From a virus: DNA of 28,472 nt. The stretch is taken from positions 1 through 28,472 of the IMG/VR virus record IMGVR_UViG_3300017767_000086, one strand, 5' to 3'. A program made the position numbers and the translations under genes. The notes under the pieces were generated by a model. It was given only the letters and a program-made list of their open reading frames with translations, made no database searches and was not told the DNA's origin. Positions 1-6,901 of this stretch are shown here, piece after piece. Within the stretch, counting starts at the first letter, position 1. Every line of letters starts with the position of its first letter.

Positions 1-1322
1 AGAAGTTGATACAGAACGCTTGAGGGTTCTTTGTATGGAATAAATGTAATCGCATCCTTGATTGCCCCGCCCGGAACATCAACGTCACGGAACTCTCCGG
101 GCATTAGCGGCGAGTCATCACCCTTGATGCGAAGTCCGCGAGCCTTGAGGCCAGCCGGAAGATTAGAGAGCGTTCCGGCGTCGATGAGTTGGCGTAATAT
201 AGAGGTGGCGCTTTTTGCGAGGCCACCGATGAGATGTATGAGTCCGGTGCCATAAAAGCCGAGTCCGGGCAAATATCTGTAGTGTGTGAAGTGGAGTCTT
301 TTTTGTTTCTCAGGGTCATCTTCATACCAGTTCTTTCTAATAGATAGAATCGTTCTCGACGATTTATCTACGGTTATTACATAAGGACAGGCCAACCCGT
401 TTGGTTCGTCAAATGGCGGCGGCATAAGCAGGTCGGTGTGTATCTCCAACAAGGTATGCCTGTCGTCATCCTCTATTACCGCTTCTTCGCCATCAAGCTC
501 GTCATACTTTTCCTGAATGTCTGAATAATCTGGCTCTGGGTCTGGCAGTTCCGTGTCTCTATAGAAGCCATTAAAGATAAGCTCTGCCACCTCGTTGGAC
601 GTTTTCTTCATCACATGGGTGTATCTTGGACACGTTGCCAAATCAGAAGCGCCGTAAGAAACAACAAAGTCTTCTGCCGGAACAAACATGGACGCGGGGC
701 GTTTTCTGATTGGGTCGTAATATGATTTTTTAAATGCGGAGCCTGCAAGCGGTAGCCGGAACAGCATCTGCTCAAGCTCGTCGCGGTACTCAGTCATCTC
801 CTCTGTCAGGAGATAGTTCATTTCGTTTTCTACACGCTTGGCTTGCTGAACTCTTTCCATCGTCTGCTTGCCAACCACCTTGGTGCGGACGGGGCCAGAT
901 GCAGGAAACAACTCACCCATAGCCTGTGCTTGAAACCTTACAACCGCTTCAGTCAGCACTGGATGAAACACACCCGATGCGCCTGCCCACGGCTGGCTTC
1001 TTTCTTCAATCTTCATTCCCAGAAGGTCTAGCCCTTTGACGTAGCTTCTTGCCCATTCTTTTCTGGACATGCGGTCACCATCGAAGTCGCCAACAAGCTC
1101 CGAGGCCATTGACTGCAAGTCTCCCTCATCAATAAATTCTGCAAGGTTTGCGTCATGGCTTGGGCCAAGTATTTCGTCTGCAATCTCTCCAGAAAAATCT
1201 ATCAGCAGTCCGCCGTCTTCCGTTTCCACGGACACGGCCTCTGGGTTAACAACCTCTATTTCTATGTTCTGTCCACCCTCAATCTCTATGTCAGAGGGTT
1301 CCATCTTTTTTTCTATTGCCAT
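1..1322 (-). CDS. Phage portal protein, C-terminal part missing (cut by window edge)
   Basis: The reading frame is open for 440 codons from ATG at 1322 down to base 1. The start is preceded by an AGGT ribosome site about 8 bases upstream. The N-terminus is acidic (EIEGGQNIEIEVVNPE), followed by a segment with SQPWAGASGVFHPVLTEA and LFPASGPVRTKVVG. Later segments (LSNLPAGLKARGLRI, ITFIPYKEPSS) match what I remember of podovirus-type portal proteins of marine phages. A portal forms the dodecameric ring at the capsid vertex through which the terminase pumps DNA. The position supports this: it lies downstream of terS and terL on the same strand, with one Gly-rich gene between. The 3' end continues outside the window. 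The family call rests on recalled sequence style, gene order and size, with no database search. Confidence 0.82.
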   Translation of the reverse strand, partial: MAIEKKMEPSDIEIEGGQNIEIEVVNPEAVSVETEDGGLLIDFSGEIADEILGPSHDANLAEFIDEGDLQSMASELVGDFDGDRMSRKEWARSYVKGLDLLGMKIEERSQPWAGASGVFHPVLTEAVVRFQAQAMGELFPASGPVRTKVVGKQTMERVQQAKRVENEMNYLLTEEMTEYRDELEQMLFRLPLAGSAFKKSYYDPIRKRPASMFVPAEDFVVSYGASDLATCPRYTHVMKKTSNEVAELIFNGFYRDTELPDPEPDYSDIQEKYDELDGEEAVIEDDDRHTLLEIHTDLLMPPPFDEPNGLACPYVITVDKSSRTILSIRKNWYEDDPEKQKRLHFTHYRYLPGLGFYGTGLIHLIGGLAKSATSILRQLIDAGTLSNLPAGLKARGLRIKGDDSPLMPGEFRDVDVPGGAIKDAITFIPYKEPSSVLYQL

Positions 1323-1327
1323 TTGTT

Positions 1328-2095
1328 TTACCTAATGAAACTGGTGAACATATTAAACGGATTACGCATACTGCCAAACGCTGACATTTGGGTTTGTCTG
1401 GCCGGATTAAATGCCGATGGGCCTAACCCAGTAACGGTCTGGCCGGAAAGAAAACCTTTTGGCTGGGCAACGGGTGGATTGGAAAGCAAAGTTATTTCTT
1501 GTGCGGGTGGAGACGCTATCGGCGCGGTGGGTAGAGGTTCCGGTGTGGTTTGATAAGAATTTGATGCGGGCTGATTACCTATAAGATTTTGATACCCTTG
1601 ATTGCTTCGGGAAAAAGGTTGCACCATAGGCATGAATCCACGGCCCAAGTTGTCGTAAGAATATGGATTTGCAAAAGCACCATAAAATGATGGGCCTCCG
1701 AAACCGCCATAAACTCCCATTGGCGATGGGCCTCCAAAGCCACCATAGCCACCATAAAATCCCATAGGTGGTGGGGGCGTAAAGCTACGCCTCTCGTTCA
1801 TTTGAGGCGGCGGAGCATAGGTTGGTTGCGTCAAAGGGTTGTAGGTTTGCAGTTCTCTTTCTCGCATAAGATTCTGTTTAGCCGCAACTTCATCGAAGAA
1901 CTGACCGAAGAAGCCACCACCCTTGCCGCCACCTTTGCCACTACTTGCTGTTTGCACAGGGGGCAATGTTCTAGGGCTAACATAGGACGGCACCAATCTC
2001 ATTTGCTGTTGCCGCAGTGAGGGGTTCGCGTTGTAACCTCCACCCTTGCCGCCAGCCATACTTGCGCTTTGCCTGCCGCCTCTGTAACTGCCCAT
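1328..2095 (-). CDS. Gly/Pro/Tyr-rich low-complexity protein between terL and portal
   Basis: A 255-residue protein with no catalytic motif that I recognise. The N-terminal third has GGKGGG blocks (near residues 15-20 and 53-61). The middle (about 85-150) is a run of Pro-rich and GFGGP/YGG repeats with many aromatic residues. The C-terminal third is Gln/Asn/Pro-rich. Such composition suggests a flexible or disordered protein. The start has an AAGGTG ribosome site about 7 bases upstream, and the gene begins 9 bases after the terL stop. The portal starts 5 bases after its stop, so it sits inside the packaging/head operon. It could be a minor virion or head-assembly protein, but that is inference from position only. 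Confidence 0.75.
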   Translation of the reverse strand: MGSYRGGRQSASMAGGKGGGYNANPSLRQQQMRLVPSYVSPRTLPPVQTASSGKGGGKGGGFFGQFFDEVAAKQNLMRERELQTYNPLTQPTYAPPPQMNERRSFTPPPPMGFYGGYGGFGGPSPMGVYGGFGGPSFYGAFANPYSYDNLGRGFMPMVQPFSRSNQGYQNLIGNQPASNSYQTTPEPLPTAPIASPPAQEITLLSNPPVAQPKGFLSGQTVTGLGPSAFNPARQTQMSAFGSMRNPFNMFTSFIR

Positions 2096-2104
2096 GATTA
2101 CACC

Positions 2105-3610
2105 TTAGTAATAACTTACTGGTCTACGATACACTGGTTCGTCATCCCAGTCATCCATTGTTGACCTAATCCATCCACCTTGTCGGAATCTTAATAGCGC
2201 CTGCGTGGTAGAGTCAACTAGGTCATCATGGTCGCCCGATGGGAACGAAGCACATTCCTCGATTACTTCGTCTGCCCATCTTGTCGGGGGACACCACACC
2301 ACACCGCTGGCAAACAAATCCGTTACGGCGTTTACCCGTGCAATCTTGTCCTGACCCCTTGAGGGTGTGAACTCCGTTACGGGTATGCCCATAGCGCGTA
2401 GCTCGAATATCAATGGAGAGCCTGAAGCCTTGGCTTCAATAATCATCTGGTCAGGTTCCCACTCCCAGTATTTGTCATAGGCCGCACGCTTCAGTTCTGG
2501 AAACTCCAGCTTCTCTTTGAAGCTATCCAGCAGGATAAGATTGGGAATGGTCTTTCCGTCTTCGTCAGGCCAGTTGAATATTCCCCATGTCGTACACGCA
2601 GAATAGTCAGCGCGTTGTGTTTTCAGAAAAGCCGTATCCCATGACTGGATGATTGCTTCACACTCAGGCAGTTGTGATTGCGTCCATTCCTGCCACCACT
2701 CACGTTTGATAAGTGCGCCTTCTTCCGATGTCGGGTTCTGCTGATACTGTGCGTTCCATTTCGATACTGGCAGTTCAGCTTTTAATGATTCTAATTCTTC
2801 CTGTTTCCAGAATCCGGGCCATAGCGACTTTCCTGATGGAAGAATAGCTGGGAGTTCTATGACTTCCCATTCGCCTGCGCCCTCTTTCTGGATAGAGTTT
2901 TTAATTATCTGTCCTGTCAGGTCGCGCAATGACCAGCGCGTCATCACGATAATGATAGCGCCGCCGGGTTGCAGTCGCTGGCGTGGGCCAGAGGTGTACC
3001 ACTCATAGACCTTGTCGTAGACATCCTTGTTGTATTGACCGACTGCCGCTTCCTGTTCGGAGTGGGGGTCGTCAATAACCAGAACGTCAGCACCCTTACC
3101 CGTGACTGCACCGCCAACACCAATAGCGAAATAGTCTCCGCCCTTGTTTGTGTTCCAGCGTCCTGCCGCCTTGCTGTCAGATGATAGCTCTATGCCCTTG
3201 AAGACTTTCTGGTAGTCGTCATTGCCAATCAGATTTCTGACCTTACGGCCAAACCCGACAGCAAGTTCTGCCGTGTGAGCAGTCTGGATTATTTTTTTTT
3301 CGGGATACTTACCCAAGAACCATGCCGGAAAAAGATAGGATGCAAACTCTGACTTGGTGTGTCGGGGTGGCATGTTGATGATAAGGCGTTTGAGTTCACC
3401 GCTGGCGACACGCTCAAATGCATCAGCCATTATTTCGTGATGGTCGCCCTTGATGAAAGCGGGCCACATGGTTTCAACGAAATCCAGAAAACTTTGCTCT
3501 GCTTTTTCCTGCGTTTTCTTTTCGTTGAGGAGTTCGAGCTTTTTAAGAAGGTCAGCTTTTTCTTCTGGCGGTAGCCTGTTTATTAAATTTTTAATTTTTT
3601 GGGGTTGCAT
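2105..3610 (-). CDS. terL: Terminase large subunit (ATPase and nuclease)
   Basis: A 501-residue DNA-packaging motor that translocates DNA into the prohead and cuts the concatemer. The ATPase half shows an unusual Walker A, PPRHTKSE (about residues 81-88), with Thr where many terminases have Gly. It also has Walker B VLVIDD (176-181) and a coupling motif VMTRW (222-226). The RNase H-like nuclease half has candidate metal ligands Asp325 (IIQSWDTAF), Glu392 (IIEAKASG) and Asp462/Asp463 (GDHDDLVDS). Length is normal for the family. The start has a GGAAG site about 8 bases upstream, inside the end of the preceding 60-aa gene, with a one-base gap between them. This is the most secure call in the window. 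Confidence 0.97.
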   Translation of the reverse strand: MQPQKIKNLINRLPPEEKADLLKKLELLNEKKTQEKAEQSFLDFVETMWPAFIKGDHHEIMADAFERVASGELKRLIINMPPRHTKSEFASYLFPAWFLGKYPEKKIIQTAHTAELAVGFGRKVRNLIGNDDYQKVFKGIELSSDSKAAGRWNTNKGGDYFAIGVGGAVTGKGADVLVIDDPHSEQEAAVGQYNKDVYDKVYEWYTSGPRQRLQPGGAIIIVMTRWSLRDLTGQIIKNSIQKEGAGEWEVIELPAILPSGKSLWPGFWKQEELESLKAELPVSKWNAQYQQNPTSEEGALIKREWWQEWTQSQLPECEAIIQSWDTAFLKTQRADYSACTTWGIFNWPDEDGKTIPNLILLDSFKEKLEFPELKRAAYDKYWEWEPDQMIIEAKASGSPLIFELRAMGIPVTEFTPSRGQDKIARVNAVTDLFASGVVWCPPTRWADEVIEECASFPSGDHDDLVDSTTQALLRFRQGGWIRSTMDDWDDEPVYRRPVSYY

Positions 3611-3611
3611 A

Positions 3612-3794
3612 TCAGTCTTCCACTATCGGCATACAAGCAGAAGCGTATTTAGGCTCAATCATAGCGTTGTGCGCCACTGCTTCTGCGGCACACTCTTCTA
3701 GGCTGGTATGAAATCTTGCGGACACCTCCTCATAATTATGAGGCACGTTCCCTGACGCAATGGAATAAACCACAAAGACCCAAGTGACATTCAT
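3612..3794 (-). CDS. Small unknown protein upstream of terL
   Basis: A 60-residue ORF with a hydrophobic N-terminus (VTWVFVVYSIASG) and two cysteines. The N-terminus could be a short membrane or signal-type segment, but the prediction is weak. Its ATG overlaps the stop of the previous gene (ATGA), and only one base separates its stop from the terL start, so the three genes look translationally coupled. No clear Shine-Dalgarno site is present, consistent with coupling. I do not recognise the family. Confidence 0.6.
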   Translation of the reverse strand: MNVTWVFVVYSIASGNVPHNYEEVSARFHTSLEECAAEAVAHNAMIEPKYASACMPIVED

Positions 3795-4021
3795 TGAGTC
3801 AACACATCCTCATCAAGAAATACCTGAGCAACATCCAGTAGCCAACGCATGCTTGGCCCCTCTGTCATGTTGCTGGCAACGAATAGCTGGCCGTTTTTTG
3901 TCCAGCCAAGAACCACAGCCTGTGAAAGGTTGTCCTGTTCTGCGATGTCCTCAAACATTTCTGAAGCATCACTGGTGCAATCCATTGCTGGTTTCTCTGG
4001 AAACTTAATCACGTTTGACAT
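3791..4021 (-). CDS. Small conserved-type phage protein (MSNVIKFP start)
   Basis: A 76-residue protein. The open frame extends upstream to 4054, but ATG at 4021 is preceded by AAGGAG at ideal spacing and gives the natural N-terminus MSNVIKFPEKP, so I chose it. The core, VVLGWTKNGQLFVASNMTEG followed by a WLLDVAQVFL helix, resembles a recurrent small protein of phages and plasmids of Proteobacteria with no known function (recalled pattern). It is the first gene of the short leader to terL and its stop overlaps the next start by ATGA. A GC-rich hairpin (4042-4073) and a CTAATAA repeat array (4105-4167) lie upstream and probably belong to its control region. Confidence 0.75.
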   Translation of the reverse strand: MSNVIKFPEKPAMDCTSDASEMFEDIAEQDNLSQAVVLGWTKNGQLFVASNMTEGPSMRWLLDVAQVFLDEDVLTQ

Positions 4022-4041
4022 TCCCACTCCTTCCCCAAAAT

Positions 4042-4073
4042 GGGCGGACGCCAAAGAGGTGAAACGCCCGCCC
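4042..4073 (-). promoter_or_regulatory. GC-rich hairpin in the leader of the terL-proximal operon
   Basis: On the minus strand, GGGCGGGCG (4073-4065) pairs with CGTCCGCCC (4050-4042), nine pairs including one G-T, around a 14-base loop. It is followed by a short T-run and then the AAGGAG site of the gene at 4021. This echoes the hairpin-then-ribosome-site layout of the plus-strand operon. It is not a convincing terminator. A role in mRNA stability or translation control is inference. Confidence 0.5.
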
Positions 4074-4104
4074 GCGATGCATGGGAGGTATCGCCAAGCC
4101 CCCT

Positions 4105-4167
4105 CTAATAATTAGTTTCTCTAATAATTAGACTAGGACTAATAAATATATTATACTAATAAATATA
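4105..4167. repeat. Iteron-like array A: four CTAATAA repeats, 16-18 bp period
   Basis: CTAATAA begins at 4105, 4121, 4139 and 4156 (steps of 16, 18 and 17). The first two copies are the near-perfect palindrome CTAAT-A-ATTAG. The last two are CTAATAAATATA. The block is A/T-rich against a mixed background. It starts 84 bp upstream of the start codon at 4021. A second array of the same unit is at 13512-13590. It could be an operator array, a promoter zone or replication iterons. Confidence 0.75.
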
Positions 4168-4201
4168 TATAATCTACATGTAGATAAAAATAGGCTAGGC
4201 A

Positions 4202-4411
4202 GTGATACATCTAGTTGAAGCGGCGTCAATCATCTGCCAACTGTCAATGCAGGGCGTAACAATGTCCTATATGGACGGCAGGTCTAACGTGTTAGTACGC
4301 AGATGTACCTATCAATGCCAAGATAAAAGCTTCAAGCGTCATCAAATCTACTACGAAGACAGATGCCCGCGCCAAATACGCAAAAACACGCGGTCATTGT
4401 ACTACGGATAG
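4202..4411 (+). CDS. Small Cys-rich protein, copy 1 of a tandem pair
   Basis: A 69-residue ORF starting at GTG 4202, with an in-frame stop just upstream and an AGG-containing stretch (TAGGCTAGGCA) before it. The Cys-containing segment RRCTYQCQDKS and then YYEDRCPRQI align with the next ORF (KQCIFQCQGRS and YEQCPKIL), which is hard to explain unless both are coding. The N-terminal 20 residues are moderately hydrophobic. It lies on the opposite strand to the surrounding packaging genes, like a late-acquired cargo gene. Function unknown. An extracytoplasmic Cys-bonded protein is a guess from the Cys spacing. Confidence 0.55.
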   Translation: MIHLVEAASIICQLSMQGVTMSYMDGRSNVLVRRCTYQCQDKSFKRHQIYYEDRCPRQIRKNTRSLYYG

Positions 4412-4416
4412 CAGTC

Positions 4417-4626
4417 ATGCTCAGTTTTGTTACCGCAACTCTCCTAACATGTAACCTGATAAGCCAAGACATCGTAGATGTAGGGGGGAAGTACACAACC
4501 CTCATAGTGAAACAATGCATCTTTCAGTGCCAAGGCAGGTCTATCGTCTATCAAGACACTGGCAGGTACGAGCAATGCCCCAAAATTCTCTACCATGAAG
4601 GTGGTATCCCAGAGAAAGACCTCTAA
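4417..4626 (+). CDS. Small Cys-rich protein, copy 2, with signal-peptide-like start
   Basis: A 69-residue protein if it starts at ATG 4417. The frame is open from ATG 4363, but that start would overlap copy 1. The 4417 start gives MLSFVTATLLTCNL, a compact hydrophobic segment like a signal peptide or lipoprotein leader, with a weak GGA site upstream. The body carries KQCIFQCQGRS and RYEQCPKILY, matching copy 1. The gene follows copy 1 by 5 bases. Small exported proteins of this kind occur in phages as accessory genes, but I cannot name the family. Absence from relatives, or secretion in the host, would decide what it is. Confidence 0.6.
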   Translation: MLSFVTATLLTCNLISQDIVDVGGKYTTLIVKQCIFQCQGRSIVYQDTGRYEQCPKILYHEGGIPEKDL

Positions 4627-4640
4627 AGCCCCTCAGTGCG

Positions 4641-4753
4641 TTTCTAAAAAAATATATTATAGTGGGGGGTGGGACTCCTAGAAACCTCTGAGCGGCTTTC
4701 TATGTCCGTTCTAGGGGCATCTGAGCCTAGAAATAAAAAAGGGGGTGGGGGGG
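4641..4753. repeat. Cluster of nested inverted repeats and G-runs beside terS
   Basis: TTCTAGG (4709-4715) and CCTAGAA (4726-4732) form a perfect 7-bp stem with a 10-base loop. TAGAAA (4678-4683) pairs with a TTTCTA (about 4697-4702). Another TTTCTA is at 4641-4646. CCTAGAAA occurs twice (4677-4684 and 4726-4733), each near a TCTGAG. G-runs flank the block (4664-4673 and 4741-4753). No ORF of credible length runs through it. It may be a protein-binding or packaging site. Confidence 0.5.
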
Positions 4754-4827
4754 TCTATTTAAAACTGTTGGGATTGAGTGTGCAAAACTCTAGTACAACA
4801 TGCGACTGTTGCACGCGACACACGCGC

Positions 4828-4846
4828 GGGTGGGGGAGGGGTGGGG
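4828..4846 (+). other. Strong G-quadruplex motif
   Basis: Four G-runs of 3, 5, 4 and 4 bases are separated by single-base loops (T, A, T), the canonical form of a very stable parallel quadruplex. It lies about 25 bases beyond the terS stop codon, on the non-template side relative to terS. Folding in the cell is inference. Confidence 0.6.
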
Positions 4847-4855
4847 TCTGGCAAA

Positions 4856-4871
4856 AAGTTGGATGCAACTT
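4856..4871. promoter_or_regulatory. AAGTT-N6-AACTT palindrome overlapping the terS stop
   Basis: Exact match to the 16-bp inverted repeat, with inner bases GGATGC. It covers two bases of the terS stop codon and lies 9 bases from the G-quadruplex motif. Confidence 0.6.
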
Positions 4872-5343
4872 AGTCCCCCAGCAGAGCCGCTAGCCTTTTC
4901 TCTAGGTCACGCTCCAATTCTGCCGCCGTCTTGTCCCCATCGTGTTCTATCTCGATGCGCTCCGAAAAAACCCCACAACTTTTTCCTAAGAGTTCGAGCG
5001 CTCGAATGCGTGCGCCGTCTGTCTCCGCCCCCTCGCTTTCTTCTTGAAGCCTTTTCAAGACGTACTCACTTCGCCTAGCCATCTGCGTGCGATGCGATTG
5101 CTCTCTGTCAGCTTGTATGGCCTGAACCCTTGCCATGACCTTGCTATTGCCCGACATGAGACGGCTGGCGGCTTCCCACTGGGTTTTAGCGGAACCATTG
5201 GGCATATAGCCTGCATCACGGTATGCATCCACCAACATCTTGCCGTCTGCCACGCCTTGGCAGAATGCTTCCTGCTTTGCCGTCAATCTATCAGTGTCCT
5301 TCACTACCCTAAGATAGGGCTTCCCCTTGTCCTTATCTGTCAT
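4870..5343 (-). CDS. terS: Terminase small subunit
   Basis: A 157-residue DNA-recognition subunit that binds the packaging start site and loads TerL. The N-terminal region LTAKQEAFCQGVADG (about residues 19-33) followed by AYRDAGY is the typical helix-turn-helix of the Terminase_2 type family. A basic middle part (about 75-90) follows, then RALELLGKSCGVFSERIE, also typical of the family, and an acidic C-terminal helix. It is the first gene of the leftward packaging module, although terL lies over 1.2 kb downstream with two plus-strand genes inserted. The ribosome site is modest (GGGGCAG about 4 bases before ATG). Confidence 0.88.
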   Translation of the reverse strand: MTDKDKGKPYLRVVKDTDRLTAKQEAFCQGVADGKMLVDAYRDAGYMPNGSAKTQWEAASRLMSGNSKVMARVQAIQADREQSHRTQMARRSEYVLKRLQEESEGAETDGARIRALELLGKSCGVFSERIEIEHDGDKTAAELERDLEKRLAALLGD

Positions 5344-5435
5344 GTTCTGCCCCGTATTGCTTGCGCTACCGCTTGATTACGGCGGCGACCTCAAAAAAAA
5401 TACACCCATAACTTATTGAAAGCAAACAGCAAATA

Positions 5436-5451
5436 AAGTTACATGTAATTA
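5436..5451. promoter_or_regulatory. Near-exact AAGTT-N6-AACTT palindrome between divergent modules
   Basis: AAGTT-ACATGT-AATTA differs from the exact repeat at one half-site base. It lies in the A/T-rich divergent spacer between terS and the plus-strand operon, where an operator would be expected. Confidence 0.5.
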
Positions 5452-5476
5452 AATGGAATAAATGTGTATTTAGGGG

Positions 5477-5504
5477 TTGCAATGTGTAATTTAATCCTTA
5501 TATT
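5477..5504 (+). promoter_or_regulatory. Candidate sigma-70-type promoter for the plus-strand operon
   Basis: TTGCAA (5477-5482) and TATATT (5499-5504) are separated by 16 bases in an A/T-rich stretch. It is placed where the rightward operon must begin. Only the consensus match and position support it. Confidence 0.4.
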
Positions 5505-5784
5505 CATCTTATCAGCAGGGGTTGAGACACACTCCTCGCCACGCCACGCTAGCGGTAAACAAAGCGAAGCCCACGTTGCAGTGTACTAGTGACGCATGGG
5601 CAGGACGGTTTGAGGCCGTCAGGCGAACGGGGAAAAACGGCGCAACGCGCTTGGCTACCAATCCCACAACCCATATGTCGACAAGACCGCCACCACTAGG
5701 AGCCTATCCCGTAAAAACGGGATTGAGACAATGCGAAGGCCACCCGTGGCACATCACATTTTTCCCTGAATTGAAACTACCCTT
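5505..5784 (+). other. Long leader region, possibly structured RNA or an unproven 88-codon ORF
   Basis: No certain gene lies here. A frame from TTG 5522 is open to a TGA at 5786-5788, but the start lacks a properly spaced ribosome site and the protein resembles nothing I know. Hairpins are visible: GACGG (5604-5608) with CCGTC (5616-5620), and ATCCCGT (5706-5712) with ACGGGAT (5717-5723) around an AAAA loop. TTGAGACA occurs near 5522 and again near 5722. The first intercistronic-type hairpin follows directly, and elsewhere these hairpins follow stop codons, which mildly favours a real ORF. A leader RNA is the other option. Confidence 0.35.
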
Positions 5785-5833
5785 GTGAAGCGGGTTAAGC
5801 TTCACCCTTTCATTCAAACAGGAGATATGAAAA
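5785..5833 (+). promoter_or_regulatory. Hairpin/ribosome-site cassette 1
   Basis: A perfect 7-bp stem, GTGAAGC (5785-5791) with GCTTCAC (5799-5805) and a 7-base loop, is followed by CCTTTC and CAGGAG. Two ATGs follow. The first (5827) opens only an eight-codon frame, and the second (5834) opens the gene. Confidence 0.7.
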
Positions 5834-6469
5834 ATGGAAAATGTAAACCTTAATACTGACGTTGTCGCTTCAATCGTAACCAGCGAAAAGGCAATTATCC
5901 GGCGCAAAAACAAAAACGCCGATAATACCGCTCAAAACAATGTCGCACGGCTTGGCAACTATGCCGCAATCGCGGTTGAGATTGCCGACCCGAAACGCTT
6001 TCCGCGCAATAAGGGCGGCAAGAATTTATTTGATACTACAGTATCGGGTGAGATTAAACGCCAGCTAGAAAACGGCGGCGTTACTACCTCGCAAGCTAAA
6101 TACTACTATCGCCATGCCGCTGACCTTGTCCGCGAATTGAAATTGAACGGCAACGCTACCGCTTCACAAGTCGCGGAGTTTTTCACAGACAATGAAATCA
6201 CCAGCGAAGCAAAACTGAAGTCTTACTTCTCCGGCGATAGCGCGAAATCTGCTTATGACAAGCTACTCGACAAGGCAATCGGACGCCTGACAAAAACGGG
6301 CAAGGTATCCACCGAAGCGGCTGTATTGCTGACCGATGCAGATATTGAAAAATTCGCCGCTGATTGCAGGGCGCGGCTTGCCGATGCCCAACGTGAAACC
6401 GAAGCGGTCGAGCAGGCCGTGCAGGACAACGCAACGGTTGGCGATGTATTCGCCAAGGTCACCGCTTAA
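5834..6469 (+). CDS. Unknown protein, first clear gene of the plus-strand operon
   Basis: A 211-residue soluble protein that I do not recognise. The N-terminal 60 residues are basic and Asn-rich (IIRRKNKNADNTAQNN). The middle (about 65-145) reads as a helical domain (SQAKYYYRHAADLVRELKL, then SQVAEFFTDNEI). The C-terminal 60 residues are a long charged Ala/Glu-rich helix (about 170-200), possibly coiled coil. No membrane segment or catalytic motif is seen. The start has CAGGAG ten bases upstream. As the promoter-proximal gene in an early-type operon it could be abundant, and the basic N-terminus would suit nucleic acid binding, but that is conjecture. Confidence 0.8.
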   Translation: MENVNLNTDVVASIVTSEKAIIRRKNKNADNTAQNNVARLGNYAAIAVEIADPKRFPRNKGGKNLFDTTVSGEIKRQLENGGVTTSQAKYYYRHAADLVRELKLNGNATASQVAEFFTDNEITSEAKLKSYFSGDSAKSAYDKLLDKAIGRLTKTGKVSTEAAVLLTDADIEKFAADCRARLADAQRETEAVEQAVQDNATVGDVFAKVTA

Positions 6470-6471
6470 TT

Positions 6472-6518
6472 GTGGGGGGTAGCGCCCCCACCCTTTCACT
6501 CAATCAGGAGAATATGAA
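6472..6518 (+). promoter_or_regulatory. Hairpin/ribosome-site cassette 2
   Basis: GTGGGGG (6472-6478) pairs with CCCCCAC (6485-6491) around a six-base loop, followed by CCTTTC and TCAGGAG. The AATATGAAATG start region contains an extra out-of-frame ATG four bases before the chosen start. Confidence 0.75.
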
Positions 6519-6851
6519 ATGCGAAAAGTTACAAAACAAATTGCCGAAGCTTTCAAAAACGGTAAAAGCCTGACAATTAAAAACACTAAAACAGACGGTC
6601 AATCGGTCTGGTTACACGGCAACGAGATTGCCCGAAAAACAGACTATGGAATTGAAGTAACGCTAGCCGGATGGCCTACCGTCACAACGCGCGAGCGGGT
6701 GGATGGCATCCTGCAAGTTTATCAATCAAACATGCGTATTATTCAGCGCAACGGCGAACAACGTGCAATTTCACTGGCAAGCGATTGCAAATCAGGGGTT
6801 GCTATACACGAATGCGACTGGATAAACCCCGAAAACTACCCCTGCTTCTAG
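6519..6851 (+). CDS. Small unknown phage protein
   Basis: A 110-residue protein with a lysine-rich helix at the start (VTKQIAEAFKNGKSLTIKNT), a beta-rich middle (QSVWLHGNEIARK, then VTLAGWPTVTTRERVDGIL) and a tail with two cysteines (about residues 88 and 99). The phrase LAGWPTVTTRERVNGI recurs, as I remember it, in small hypothetical proteins of many environmental phages, so the gene is likely real and mobile, but no function is known to me. The start at 6519 has AGGAG with 8-base spacing. It is followed by cassette 3. Confidence 0.78.
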   Translation: MRKVTKQIAEAFKNGKSLTIKNTKTDGQSVWLHGNEIARKTDYGIEVTLAGWPTVTTRERVDGILQVYQSNMRIIQRNGEQRAISLASDCKSGVAIHECDWINPENYPCF

Positions 6852-6857
6852 GGGCAT

Positions 6858-6901
6858 GTGAGGCGCAAGCCTCACCCTTTAAACAATCAGGAGAATATGA
6901 A
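6858..6901 (+). promoter_or_regulatory. Hairpin/ribosome-site cassette 3
   Basis: GTGAGGC (6858-6864), GCAA tetraloop, GCCTCAC (6869-6875), then CCTTT and TCAGGAG. The stem bases differ from cassettes 2 and 4 but the pairing is kept. The AATATGAAATG double start is present again. Confidence 0.75.

Noticed and set aside
4105-4167. CRISPR-like array
   Set aside because: Units are about 7-12 bases with 16-18 base period and no unique spacers of 30 bases.
4332-4520. Minus-strand ORF opposite the Cys-rich pair
   Set aside because: The paralogy of the two plus-strand proteins supports the plus reading.
4202-4626. A single frameshifted gene in place of two small ORFs
   Set aside because: The second ORF repeats the Cys motif of the first and does not continue it, so duplication explains the data better.
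5505-5784. tRNA gene in the leader
   Set aside because: No acceptor-stem pairing with a T-loop GTTCRA and anticodon arm at correct distances could be laid out.
6472-6491. Cassette hairpins as ordinary strong terminators
   Set aside because: Stems are short, T-runs are usually only 3-5 bases and downstream genes have no separate promoters that I can see. Full termination at each would silence the operon.
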